The notes below the pieces were generated by a model, which saw only the letters and a program-made list of their open reading frames with translations, searched no databases and was not told the origin of the DNA. This document shows positions 1 to 17,976 of a stretch of 58,593 nt of DNA, piece after piece. The translations under genes were made by a program, and so were the position numbers. Source of the stretch: Hirudo medicinalis (lineage: Eukaryota > Annelida > Clitellata > Hirudinida > Hirudinidae); NCBI GenBank assembly GCA_011800805.1, contig MPNW01000081.1, positions 25,300 through 83,892 on the forward strand, read 5' to 3'. Position 1 is the first letter of the stretch; the number at the start of each line of letters is the position of its first letter.

Positions 1-754
1 TCTGGCTGCTTCACTTGAAGCTACAATTTCAGCCTCTGTGGTTGAAATCGAAACAGATGCTTGTCTTTGACTGAACCAAACGACAGCACCTTCTGCAAAA
101 TGACAAATGACCCCAGTAGTAGACCGATGAGTTGCTACGTCTCCAGCATGATCTGCATCACTGTAAGCCTCTAGACCTTTGATTGAATAAGCTTGATATT
201 TGATACTATCACTCACTATCCCTCAAAGGTATCTGAAAATCCTCTTGATTTTCATAATATCATCGTCTGTTGGATTCTCTAAAGATCTTGATGCAACTCA
301 AACTGCATAAGCAATATCTGGTCTTGTACCTACCGTTAAATACATCAATGCTCCAACTGCAGAACGATAAGGTTCAATATTCTGTAAGCTTTTGATGATT
401 GTAGTCCCTACAGGATTTGCATTCTCCATGTTGAACTTCTTCAAAATTTTCTCGATGTAGCCCTTCTGAGTTATCTTGATTCCATTTTTTTTTGTGCAAT
501 TTCTAACCCTATGTAGAACTTGGCTTCTAAACAAGATATCTGGAATGACTTCTTCAAATCTGTTAAAAATTGCTCAACATCTTCTTTGTTTGAACTAGCA
601 ATAAGACTGTCATCAACATACAAAACCATAATCAATTTTCTTTCATTTCGGTTTCTGATATGTAAGCATGGATCAGCAAAGCTTGATTTAAAACCTTCTT
701 TTGTTAAGAAATCATTAAATTTCTTATTCCAACATCTTGGAGCTTGTCTTAAAC
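1..754 (-). mobile_element. Ty1/copia retrotransposon, 3' part (reverse transcriptase to RNase H), decayed
   Basis: Read on the minus strand, this is the end of a copia pol polyprotein. The reverse transcriptase carries the catalytic YVDD box (in LYVDDSLIAS, about 620). It is followed by the connection motif RSAVGALMYL (about 350). The RNase H part carries a serine/threonine-rich stretch typical of copia (SISTTEAEIVASS, positions 1-60). The element runs off the left edge, so its 3' LTR is not visible. The frame shifts near 480 and again near 300, so it is not coding. The right boundary is artificial: a hAT transposon inserted inside the RT domain, and the rest of the same element resumes at 1604. 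Confidence 0.9.
747..754. repeat. Left 8-bp target site duplication of the hAT insertion
   Basis: TCTTAAAC here is repeated exactly at 1604-1611, directly outside the hAT terminal repeats. Eight-base duplications are the hallmark of hAT transposition. Removing the insert and one copy rejoins the copia RT motif SLYGL-RQAPRCW. Confidence 0.93.
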
Positions 755-1603
755 CAGGGTTGTCCAACACATGGCATGTGGGCCCACCATAGGTTTCTAT
801 TCGGCCCGTGAAGCTTCTCTGATTTTTGTAAATATTTTTATATTTAAATAATAAAAAAATGGTGCACAAGTTGTATGAACACGTTGTGACATTCATTCAG
901 AAGTTGAAGCTAATTCAGTCAGAGCTGGTTCTGAAGAAGAATTATAATTGCCCAGTCCTTTCGTCAAGGCCCACTGATACAGTACAACATGAGAAGTACT
1001 CTGACTGGGTTACTAAACTTGCTGCTGATTTCAAGAAAAGGCTCCAGGATTTCAGAAGGCACATTGGCACCATGAAGCTAATCAGTAATCTGTTTAGATT
1101 ATTGATCCCACGGACGCTGCTGATAAATATCAGCTGGAACTCATTGACATTCAGAATGACAGTTACTTGAAAACAGCTTTTGCTGAGCACGATCTGCTGA
1201 ACTTTTACAGCCACTACCATCAGACAAGTATACCAATCTGTCACAGGATGCCAGGAAGTTCACTGCTCTGTTCGGAAGCACCTACTGCCGCGAACAACTG
1301 TTTTCTAGAATGAAAAACACGAAATCGAAATTAAGATCTCTGCTCAGAGACGAACATTTGGCAGCATCATTGCGCACTGCGACTTCTAATGTTGGAGCAG
1401 ACATAGACTACTTGTGCAAACAAAGCAGTGCCAGATTTCATATTAAACTGATCATAAGCATAAACTTATAAGACTCTTCTAGCTTAAATGTAGCATAAAG
1501 AGGTATTTTGTGTTATATTGTTTTTTTTGTTATGAAATTGTTAATCCGGCCTGCGACTAGTCTAAAATTTGGCCCTCCGGTCAAAAAAGGTTGGACACCC
1601 CTG
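755..1603 (+). mobile_element. hAT transposon, 849-bp internally deleted copy inside copia
   Basis: The ends are inverted repeats: CAGGGTTGTCCAAC on the left, and CAGGGGTGTCCAAC when the right end is read on the minus strand (one mismatch in 14). The inside encodes a broken transposase on the plus strand. It contains a segment with EHVVTFIQKLKL (859-1170) and then, across frameshifts, the C-terminal hAT dimerisation region, recognisable as LFGSTYCREQLFS near 1270 and LRDEHLAASLRTA near 1345. This resembles the ZBED/GTF2IRD2 (Charlie-like) hAT branch. The N-terminal zinc finger and most of the catalytic core are missing, so the copy is dead. It is younger than the copia element it interrupts. 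Confidence 0.88.
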
Positions 1604-2620
1604 TCTTAAACCATAAAGACTTCTTTTAAGATGACACACTCTCCCTGAACCATCATCGCATCCCTCTGGTTGTTATGCCTTCTTCTAGATCACCATAAAG
1701 AAAAACAGTAGGCACATCAAATTGCAACAAAACAATTTATCTCTAGCTGCTACTGAGCACATATCTGACAGTTGAAAGTCTTGACACTAGGCTAGGCATT
1801 TCTGAAAAATCCATTCCTACAGCATTCAAGACATAATCCTTGAGTCTTGCTGATTGCTTGATCAATGATCTATCTCAAAGTTCTCTCTTTGAACTTACTG
1901 AAGTTTCTGAATTCTTCAATTCTTTTATCTCATCTTCCTTTAATGAGCATCTCAACACTCCTACTGATTCTAAGTTTCCTTTAGCAGTTTTGATCTCTCT
2001 TTTTTCATTGAATTCTGTAAATTCTTTCAAAATCTGCTGATCTTTGGTCACATGAACAGTTGCTCCATTATTTTTATCTATTCCATTATCAAACCAGTCA
2101 GACTCATTCTCAATTCTAAATTGATTAGTCACTGAAACTTAGCACTCAACAGTCATTAAGCCTCTAAGCTTTTGTGACTTCTTTTCTGACTTTGATGGTC
2201 TGCCATCTTTAATCCACCTTAGGCAATGTCTTATGAAGTGTCCATTTTCATTGCAGTAAAAACATCTGTTTACTCTGCTTTTGTTGACTAGCTTCTTTTT
2301 ATCATGGTTGACCACTAAAGCTTCTTGCTTTAACTCATTCTGATCCTTGTTATTCCTCTTTAACTCTCTTTGGAATGAACACAATTCAGTCATGAGTCTC
2401 TCAATTGACCTCTCTGCTGTGCTCAACATTTTCCAACTGGTAACAAAAGACAAATATTCATTTGGTAGAGATTTCAAGATCTTAAAAGTCAGAAGAATTT
2501 CTGGTAATTCTTGCATACCACTTCTTCTAAATTCTGCATTGAAGTCATTGAACAAGGTCTTCAACTGTGACAGATGGATTGTCATCTTTTGATCCATCTC
2601 AATGCTAGCAAAGAACTACA
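1604..2620 (-). mobile_element. Ty1/copia retrotransposon, 5' part (gag, protease, start of RT), internally deleted
   Basis: This is the other half of the element at 1-754. From high to low coordinate it has three blocks. A gag segment (2139-2597) has the CCHC zinc knuckle CFYCNENGHFIRHC. A degenerate protease region (1875-2132) has NNGATVHVTKD where an active aspartic protease has D[S/T]GA, so the catalytic Asp is lost. The beginning of the RT (about 1640-1800) is recognisable as LSTVR and LLQFDVPT, then CHLKRSLYGL up to the hAT junction. Between protease and RT only a few tens of bases remain, so the integrase domain is deleted. The 5' LTR is not recognised. Confidence 0.88.
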
Positions 2621-8492
<5,872 letters not shown>

Positions 8493-9169
8493 ACTGTCAT
8501 CCTGACTGATCAAAAACTTAACTGATTGAAAAGTTTACTATGTTATTTCAACTTTTTAGTTTTAGATTTCCAAACCTCAGAACTCCTCTAGCTCATATTT
8601 TAGTTTTTATGAGCAGTGCATATCATTTTTACTGATTTGTTAAATTCATATCTAGCTAGTGACAAACTAAATCTTCCAGTAGACCACAGCAAAATCAATA
8701 AGAATTTTAAGCTTAAGAACAGAGGCAATGGAACATTTTTTGAGTTTTCAGTACTGCTCACTGACATCTGACTTTCATGTTTAGATATCCACCTAATTTA
8801 GATGTTAAGAGAGCACCAAAAACTATATAAAATTCTTTGAAGCTTTGAACCAGCTATTAATTTACTTGAAATGGCCAACAAAAATAGCTTTTACACAATA
8901 CTAGTCAGATTTTTGCATGCGTTCCCCACATTTTCACTCATCGTGGGTGTAGGCTAGAGATCTTGGCAGGCCATACTCGGTAGACCACTAACATAGAATG
9001 GAAGTTATTGCGCAACAAATTTGTGATTGATAGGTTGAACCTGAAACAATTTATTCAGAATAATCAGATCTTTCCACCTCACAATTTTCAACAATCTTTA
9101 CTTGAATAACAAGCATTGAGCTTGTTTAATATGCACTACACCAATGGGAATCCAATATAACAATAAACA
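8493..9169. other. Convergent intergenic region (3' flanks of MORN5 and EXOSC1)
   Basis: About 680 bp between two convergent stop codons. It should contain both 3' UTRs. An ATTAAA on the minus strand near 9129 is a possible poly(A) signal for EXOSC1. Nothing else was recognised. Confidence 0.6.
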
Positions 9170-11611
9170 TTATTTGTTAGGCTTTCTTATATATCGCTTT
9201 TGTGGACAAGCCACTTTTCTACTTTCAGTCACTCCAGTTTTAGGACATCTCATCTCTTTATGAGAGACAGGTTGCATCTGGGTTCCTAGTAAAAATCATT
9301 AAGTATAGTATATTTATTATTTCACAAAATGTAACCATTAATATAAATGTTAACTAACCTTCCTCACTCATTGCAACAATGACACCAAGTTCATTTTCTG
9401 CTGTACTTAACAGAAAACCAAGTATGTTATCCATTGATATCTAACATGAATATCAAGGAAAAAAAAATACAGGTACATACAACTTCAATGTCATTGTTTC
9501 ATAAAATTTGTCATAATGAAATTATATGAAAAAATATATATTAGTCATGTACATATGTTTCAATATAACTGGCAGAGATATTCCAAACCAAACTGGCATA
9601 TAAAATATGCATAAAATTTGATTGATAACATTAACAATGGCTTATTTACTCTCAAATTTTAGCCATCTGATATTTAACTTTGTTTTTTTTTGTTGAGCCG
9701 AACAAGTAAATATGCACATTAAACATCTACAGAAAAGTAATACGCTATCGGCTCAGTCCTAAGGGAGTGACGTCCCGCTATCAGGACTGCCCAGATCATA
9801 TATAAAGGTTGATATTAGTCCATGGATAATAAAAATTAGACAGATAACAATTAATGGCATTATTGTTTCACTTATCGCTACTTTGTTTAAATTTGAAATG
9901 TTACATGAATAAAATTAAACATGTAATAATCTGCAAGGCATATATCACATATTTATATGCACATATAAGATAGGATACAACTCTTGCTATAATGTGATCA
10001 CCAATCTTGAAACAGCTATCCATTTCAACCTGAAACAAATTTGAAAAAAAGTATAATCCCTTTAAACAATTCATTATAATAGCCTCCAACATCACGTAAA
10101 TCATGCCATGTTATTTTTTTATTAATTGAAGGAATTATTGATGTTTAATGCCACCCACTGTAGAAACAAAATGGGTCAAAATGAAAGTCACAATGCAGTT
10201 TCAAAGTCCAATGGATTTTACAACTTGTCAATTTGATCATGTATATGAATTAGTAATGTCCCAAAGTCAATATCCAATAATGACGTTTAGAAAAACCTCC
10301 TCTCAGATCAATGCAGGTTTTAAAATGCTTAAAATTGTACTCAATTGCACAATAAAATACATGCTATGGGGATATAGGCATAAGTAATGAATAGACTAAT
10401 AATAAATTATTATGGTAATCAGTTGACATTATGAAATATGCTTGATCAATACAGAACATAAAATTGATAGATGTGAATGAAGAAAAGTTGAGGTTGGCAT
10501 GAAATAAGGAATAACATGCAACTTTTAAATAATCCAGAATTTAAGGATTCCAAAGAAATTCATAAAAGTAAACTAGCAAACAAAATGGAAACTCAAACTG
10601 TGTCATATATAGCTTGTACAGCAATACACCAGCCCTATATATTGAGCAAAATACTCAAATGAATTAATGAAATTAATATCAAATGCCATTATAATGTTCA
10701 AGGATTTTACCTAAAATAATAAATTAAAATTCAGCTTAAAATAAACACCTATAAAGTAACCACCCATGTAGAATCTCAAACAAATCAGAAGCAACATAAT
10801 CTAGAGAACACATGATTTGAATGGTTAATATTTACTTTATCTTTATCTGTCATTGTGACATCTTCTTTCCTGAAAAAAAGATCATTATTAATGGAGGTCT
10901 AACTTCAAAAATTAAAATCTTACCTAAGGTACCCTGTGAAAGAGTTTCTCAATATTGTGGTATCCACCATTAAAATTTTACACTGACAATATTTATGTGT
11001 TATTCTGACAACCTACAAAAAAAACTAAAGCTTATTGGCTCACAATTAGTAAGTTTCATTCAAAACATTATTATTCCAACATGTAAAAGCTAGAAACATT
11101 TGAACTCACTTGACCCATGACTAATTTACCTACTTCAGGAACCAAACCAACACTTTTTAGGTTGATTACATCAATTATTATCTAAATGGGATTATTCACA
11201 ACATCAATTTAGAATTTTAATTAAATAATGATTGCTTAAGGATGTTCTGTTAAAGAGCCCTACTCAACGTTTACTTAAATAAAAATATCTACCGTTTCTA
11301 TGTTATCTTTGAATCCTTTCCTGACTTCGAGCTTTCCAGCCACGCTGGATATTATGTCCTTCCCAATTACGTAGACTCCTTCTCCCACATCGTAACCTTC
11401 TTTAAGTTGACCAATTATTTTACCTGTGTACATAATTAATGTTCAGTCTACAACGACGCACCCTATATAGAATTCTAGCATACTACTTAAATTGCAAAAC
11501 AATACTCGTAAAGTACGATATGCTACACCTAGATGATATATATCTAGAAATCTGGTGTAAGATTTCAATGATTTGAATCACAGTACCTGGAACAACGTAG
11601 TCCACAAGCAT
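9170..11611 (-). CDS. EXOSC1: Exosome complex component CSL4
   Basis: Seven exons on the minus strand, 5' to 3': 11587-11611, 11423-11293, 11012-10924, 10869-10836, 10029-9979, 9440-9359 and 9285-9170 (TAA). They total 175 codons plus stop, and all junctions are GT-AG with consistent phase. CSL4 is one of the S1/KH cap proteins of the RNA exosome, which degrades and processes RNA in nucleus and cytoplasm. The N-terminal domain starts MLVDYVVPGKIIGQL and includes GYDVGEGVYVIGKDI. The S1 domain includes ILRNSFTGYLRKEDVT, FKIGDHIIARV and LLSTAENELGVIVAMSEEG. The C-terminal zinc-ribbon-like end has MRCPKTGVTESRKVACP. Human CSL4 has 195 residues; this one is slightly shorter at the N-terminus. The gene is head to head with the TMEM143-like gene. 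Confidence 0.93.
9754..9789. other. Inverted repeat (hairpin) in an EXOSC1 intron
   Basis: CAGTCCT at 9754 is complementary to AGGACTG ending at 9789, with an inner GGGA/TCCC pair. It is more G+C-rich than its surroundings. It may be the end of an old repeat rather than a functional element. Confidence 0.45.
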
Positions 11612-11982
11612 CGCTATTCTTAACAACGTCAATTATCGCCTCAAATGTTCTTAAAAAACGTAAATATTGATGGCCAATCGGAAAACAAAAATTAAGCACT
11701 AAAGTATTTATATAACATTTTATTTCAAATTAAATGCAATTATTCAAAATAAATTTCAAAATTTGCAGCAACATTTTTATAACAGTTATTTTAAGTTGAA
11801 TAATAAATTTAGAATTAAAAAAAAAATTGAATTTTAAAGGTTGAATTTAAAATAGAATTTGGTTTATGCAAAAAAATTAAATTAAAACATTAACTATTAT
11901 TTTATATTTTAGTTGTCACAATGTTTTTTAGCTAAAGTCTAGGAGCTTCATTTTTAGTTACTCCACCGAGTTGGATGTGGTC
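11612..11982. promoter_or_regulatory. Divergent intergenic region between EXOSC1 and the TMEM143-like gene
   Basis: Only about 370 bp separate the two start codons on opposite strands, so the interval probably serves as a shared bidirectional promoter. It is very A+T-rich, and no TATA box or known factor site was recognised. The role is inferred from position alone, and it depends on the less certain first exon of the TMEM143-like gene. Confidence 0.4.
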
Positions 11983-14900
11983 ATGGCTAGTCTATTAGCC
12001 GTGAATAGGAGCGCTGCCCTATTAATTTCAGTGAATGTGATGAGGCAGGCATGTAGAATGCATTTGTTGTTTTATTTAATTGTTATTTGTTTTATTAGGA
12101 TTGAACTTAGTGCAATAGTGTATTCGATTGCATTTGACCTGAGAAGGTGCAGAAATTTAATGATTAATTTTTTGTAATATTTATGGTAATTTAAATGTAA
12201 CTATAGTTTTTGAATTTTTTAAAGAAACCGAGTGGATGGGTTTCCGAGAAAAGATTACTGTCTCTAAAAGCCATCAAATCTTCTAGGTTTATTAATATTA
12301 TTTTAGTGTATAATTTATCACAAGTTGTTCAGTTTATGTCTCCTGTGTAGAATTATCCCTTTATCTTCCAAAACACTGTTCAAAAGACTTGCTGCAGAAA
12401 ATGAAAATAATGGGGAATCGTTGAAATTATTTGAAAAATTTGCAGCTGGAGTCAATGGTGTTTTAACCAAACAAAATACTGCTGTTCTACCTGAATTGAA
12501 AGTTTGTAAATTACTTTTTTATTTGTATTTCCAAATATGGAAAATTATCAAATAATAATTTTATTGTATTAGTTATAATTTTTCAGCTTGATTATTTTTA
12601 TCAAAGTTAAGTTGTTGCACACTGCTCTAATAAGAAGCCCTAACACTGAGCACCACTTTTTTATGGATAAATAGTAATATATTTGATGCAGTTGTGAAGT
12701 AGACCAGACTTTCCTATAGATCCCAAATCTTCTCCTTCATGATCAACATCCTAATATGTATTGCCAGCTGCGTCAAGATTTTTTACCTTTCAGTAGATAT
12801 GGCTTATTCATCCATTGACAGTAGACAATGCATTGTTTATTATTCTCATTGCTCACTGAAAATGTAGTTAATGGGTTTGTATTTTTTCCTATGTAAGAAT
12901 ATTTCATGTTTAAACATATTTGTGCATCATCTTTGCCTTAAGTTGGAAAATTCTGGAATTGTTTTGAATTTAATTGTTTCCCTGGATATAAGACCAGGCC
13001 CTACATTAATTTTTGTTCAGATTTAGGTTTGGGATGTACTTCATTCCATATTTTCTGGATCCTTTAGAAAAATGCCCTACAAAATCCCTGGAGCATTTAG
13101 TTCTTGACATTTTTATTAATGACAAATTTAACCCCTTTATCTGTCCTTTTTCCACATCGCTAAGACTAGTATACCTGGACCCATCTATAATTATGTTAAC
13201 TTACACACTTTTTAACAATCAATGAATTATTGTCATCGTTCTTTATAGTTGGAACCTTATAATTTCCAGATTTTACAACCCTTGCATTAAAATATTTCCT
13301 ATAGCGACGCCATCTTTAACCTTTGAACTGTCTCTGAATGATATAAAAAATTTTTCCATAAAACTTTGTTAATATTCAAATTTTATTTCACATTATTTAT
13401 TGAAATATTATTAAGAGTGAATAGAAAAATGAAATAATCAAAATTTTGAGCAAATATATGTGGTAGATTTTAAAATAACTGGGCAAAATGTTAGATTCTT
13501 ATAACTCTCGCAACCTTATAGCAAGTGTTGTATTATGAGAATACAATATTAATTTATTTTGTTTTAAAAAACTATCTTTATCCAATGCTGATGGTAAATA
13601 TGTAGATAAAGAGGCTTTGATGGATTTATTACAAGAATGTGTTTAATTTCACTTTTGTTACTTTCATGTTTTAATTAAGCGAGAGCTTTATCGACTACTA
13701 ATTAAACAATTATTTTTAAAATGATCGGAAACAGTCTAAGCAGTAAGTAAGAGTTTTATTGGAACAAATTTGATGGAGCAGAAATAAATATGGTAATTTA
13801 TGTGAATAATATTTTATATGACTGGTCAAATATTAATTATGTGACTAATATTTTCATTCACTGTATTTATAGATCATGAACAAGTTAGGATAAATAAAAA
13901 ATAATGGCAGTCAATCATATTAAATCAATCATATCAATTTGTGTCGGATGTGTGGAATTTGCTATTTTTCCCAATACCACTTATGAAAAAATTGCAATTT
14001 TTCTAAAACAGTTACTTTATAATCCCATAAATCCTGATGTCAGTACCAAAGCTGTTCAAATCTTTCAAAAACAAGAGCTGTTGGACAGAGAGTTTTGGTT
14101 TCTTCAAACATTTTCATCTCATCTAATTAATGCAGGTTTCCAGGAATTGGAAGCTAAGTATTTGAGAAAGTCTTTTGTTATGAAGCCGGTTGGACAAGGT
14201 GTTTTAGTAAGTTCTGAAATACAATACTTTCATTTATTTATATATGTTAGGGTGCCACTCAAATATATGTGCTACAATTTTGTTCAGCATTTTAAATTAC
14301 CCAGCCTCTGAAGTTGTTCCTTTTATGATGCATAGTAACTATGCCAATTTTAACTCCAATATATTAATTTGTTAATAACTATTATTAAATAAAAATAAAT
14401 TTGTGGTTCAATGATGTTGAATTTTAAAAATTTTAAATTTTTTGCTAAAAAGATACAAAAGAGTTGTAGTGTGATGCTTTTTCAAGTCTCAATAATACAT
14501 TAAACTCTCTTCTTCTGTTAAAATAGCAATGGCTCCAATTTTACCAAAACTAAACATTATATGAAACACATGAGCTCAAGCTAAGTGCACTTCTGGAAAC
14601 AAGCCTTGCCAAAACTCTGATCAGCTTGGCATGTAGGCATCGCATAATGGAACCGATTGTTGCTAAAGTGTTTGAAACACTGATGGAACCATCTCGGACC
14701 AAACATAAAGTTGTTTCAGAGATTTGGTGAATATTGGATTTCATTTGACAAGTCTAGCTATGAAAGTGGACTGGATGTTGATTCAATTACACTTGCCCTC
14801 AAGGATGACCTTATTCGCTTCATTCAGCATCAACTAACAGAGTTTCATCCCAGAGAATTATTGTGAGCTTCTTCAGTTGACAATGTTATTTCTCATAACA

Positions 14901-17365
14901 GAGCCCAGGGGAGACAAAGACTTTTGGGTTCTGGGAGCATGTCATTGGGCTGCTAATAAATTGGATGGATGGCTAAACTGATTTACAGTCTTAAGAATAT
15001 ATATGTTTCGCTCCCAACTCCAGCTAACCACACCTGAACTGTCATCTCTCGGCCATTTAACTAATTTTATACTGAGGGTCTACCTGAAGGCTTGGTTTAT
15101 ATCTCCATGTGCTTATCTGTTCCAGAGAATGATTTGCTTTTATTCCATGATTTCGAAAGCCACAAGAAAACAAATGAAGCTGTAGCTAATTACATCATTC
15201 TCTGGACACTTTTGAAACTTAGGTGAAGTCCTAGTCGGTTTAACATTCTGTTGACTCAGAAATGTCACCTGGGATGAAGTCAGCCATGCTTGCAACACAT
15301 GACAAGATAACAGATCATCCTTGATGCATTGTCTTTGAGACGATATCACCACAGAAGAAACTGTTTGACGTCATGTCGCAACACAACAGGCTGCTTTTCA
15401 CAGCTTTGAATATATCATCAATCCTCATATGTGACAATGAATATGACTACATTGTTTTGTCAACAGGAAGTGAGACATTTGAAAGTTACCAACGATGCAG
15501 CCAAGTAAGGAGTAACCTTAATTCAGGAGTTAAATAAAGTCCTATTCAACAAATTACAATTCAAGAGGTACGGAAAGGAAGATACGGAAGAGGTTCCTGT
15601 TGCAGGTAATAGAGAGGCATCGCCACGATTTTCCAAATCCTAACAAGTCTGTCCTGACTGCTGCAGCAACAAAGACAAGGAACACAGGCACCACATTTGC
15701 AGATGCAGACATACAAGACAAATAGTAGACATCATGACATTGTCAGTAACTACATTAAAGTGATTGTTTTGAACTGTTGATTATTTTTGAAGTAGTTGTT
15801 GGCAAACTACTAATTATATCTAACTTTGTATTAAGCTACCAGTAAATATTAATAGAATACATCAGAATTTTGCAAGACATTCTTTTTTTTACAATTACAA
15901 ACACATTTGGAGGGTGGGAACATGAAATTTATAAACATTTTTGAGTGGCACCCTAATATGCATATAATTTAATGTAATTTGTATTTTGGTTAATATAACT
16001 TATGTTATATAATGATATAATTTAAGGCAAATCTAGAACCAGAAAGTTTTGATGTGCTCAGATGCTGGGTTTTAGGTGATTTTGATAATGAGTCTGCTTT
16101 GTCATGGATACCAACAACAAAAAATTGGGGATTCTTCCTTGAAGAATCTTCTGACATGATTTTCAAAAGGGTGGTGATCGCCAGTCGCTCAAAAGGGACA
16201 TATAAGTTATCTCTGAAACTCTTTAAAGACATACCTTACAAGCAGCTCAATTTGTTACTTCCTCCCTATGGTAATTTGATGATTAATCAATGATTAAATC
16301 ATTGATTTTATTCATGTTTTAAAAAAGAAATTGAAAGTTGCCCCCATTTAGTAAATCTTCATATCGTTGACATTAAAAAAAACATATCATGTTTAAAACA
16401 ATTTCAGGGGGTTTAAAAATGAATGATACATATTGCAAGTTGCTTTATGTGACATCTGGTTTGTCAGCATTTTTCTTGCTATCAAGATATGTTGTCGCAT
16501 GGCTGGTAGGCAATAGTCACCACCTTGATTATCTTCCAATTGGGTTTTCTGCATTTTTTGGCATGGCTTCCATCATTTTATGGACTAACTTTAAACAAAG
16601 GCAAAAGAGATACCTCTGTGATGTTTTAGAAGTATTTTCCAATAGATGTGTTGCTGGTAATCAAAATTTGCTAGCCATTGTTTCAGATAATGTACAAGAA
16701 GAAATGCTGAAAGGGATTCTAATAACGTACTTTTTTATGGTGCCTTACGAGAAAAAAGCAGAGTCTGCACCAGGTTAAATTATGCATAAGAAGACAACTA
16801 CATTCACATTGATAATTTAGATATTTATGTTTAGCTTTGTATTTCGAACTATCTGATTTATTGACTCGATTGCCACTTTAATAAGATGAAATGTATACAT
16901 GCTATGTATGTAAAACTGTGCATCTGTTATCATTTGGTTGGTATAGCATTCACAAGCGTTTGTTGCTTGGTTAATCGATTTTGTTTATGGTTGTCTAATT
17001 ACTTCTATTCATGAGCAGGTCAACAAGGGATCCAAGTCAAAGATTTGGAAAAAATTATAAATCGTTGGAGTGAATCTCAAACAATGCAACAAATCAATTT
17101 TGATGTGCATGACAGTTTGGCATGGCTATCAAAAATGGGTCTCATTGAAATTAATTCACAAACTGGTGAAATTCATCCACTGCCTCTTTCCCTTGCACTG
17201 AAAGTTCTACCAGTTAGTCATGATTTTCTTCTGCCTGTCAGAGTTGAAGAATTTGATTTGTTTTATGGCAATATACCTGATGCTACATTTCTTGAGAATC
17301 AAGATTTTCTGGACAAGGTTACTTTTGCTGTAAGGAAGCAACTCAGCAAATTCAAAAGAAATTGA
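11983..17365 (+). CDS. TMEM143: TMEM143-like protein (DUF3754 family), probable mitochondrial membrane protein
   Basis: Exons 12351-12501, 14012-14206, 16027-16270, 16408-16773 and 17019-17365 (TGA) join in frame. A likely first exon 11983-12146 fits in phase and starts MASLLAVNRSAALL, an Arg-containing amphipathic N-terminus like a mitochondrial presequence; this exon is inferred. The total would be 488 residues, close to human TMEM143 (about 460). Family-like segments are IIPLSSKTLFKRL, LLYNPINPDV, RVVIASRSKGTYKLSLKLFK and DIPYKQLNLLLP. Two hydrophobic membrane segments lie in the fifth exon (LLYVTSGLSAFFLLSRYVV and IGFSAFFGMASIIL). The molecular function of the family is unknown. An AATAAA lies about 20 bp after the stop. 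The family name rests on recall, not on an alignment. Confidence 0.75.
12502..14011. other. Second intron of the TMEM143-like gene
   Basis: About 1.5 kb of A+T-rich sequence. I see no transposon protein, terminal repeat or additional exon that would keep the reading phase. Confidence 0.55.
14540..15760. repeat. Unclassified degenerate repeat in an intron of the TMEM143-like gene
   Basis: This block is visibly richer in G+C and in broken reading frames than the surrounding intron. It contains long near-open stretches on both strands (for example around 14550-14744, 15003-15185 and 15300-15480), interrupted by many stops. It looks like an old autonomous transposon, but I recognise no catalytic motif and cannot name the family. 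Confidence 0.4.
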
Positions 17366-17976
17366 TTTTGCAAGTCTGTAGAATAATAAACGATTTAGCA
17401 TGCGCTTATTGTTTTGATTCATCGTAAGGGCTGATGGTGGTGTCGTTTAAGGATTTTGAGTTAGGAGGTTCAAAATTCTCAAATTCTCCGATGTGACTAA
17501 TGAAAACGTTTGAGGGTTTTGTGAGCATGCAAACTTACATTGACTAGCTCAAACCCGATATTCGGCGTAAGTGTCGACTACTTAGGAGCTATTGCCGAGG
17601 AAGTGGAAATAAGTCGTAACTATCAGAGGGGATTCAGGCGGGTGCCTCGAAAGTTGAATCCTGACCTTTTTGCTTTTCCATTACCAAAATTGGAATAACT
17701 TGACAGAGGGGTCTCCTAAATGTTGTAATTAGTCCAGGCCTCCTCAAAGCTCTTGAATGCCTCTGGCCACCACAATTTTATTTAATGTCGCCAATCTACT
17801 GTAAACTTCGTAGTAACCCTAAAATCTGCTGCCCTAGCGATGGGATAAAACTAATCTAATGTTAATTTCATTATTTTCATGATGCGGAATTCCAAACGTT
17901 TACTTGCTGTGGCCTTCTCTGCCTAGATCGTAGGGCTCTGGTTCTTTCGTTATTAGATTTGTTGTTGGTCGCCGTT
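17366..17976. other. Intergenic region between the TMEM143-like gene and RSU1
   Basis: The first 20 bp carry the AATAAA of the upstream gene. A moderately G+C-rich segment at 17420-17720 contains GGTTCAAAATTC, a weak B-box-like sequence, and may be an old SINE, but no acceptor stem is visible. The last 100 bp should be the RSU1 promoter and 5' UTR. Confidence 0.4.

Noticed and set aside
9901..10104. 67-codon minus-strand frame as a separate small protein
   Set aside because: Its first part is EXOSC1 exon 5 (VEMDSCFKIGDHIIARV) and the rest is read-through into the intron.
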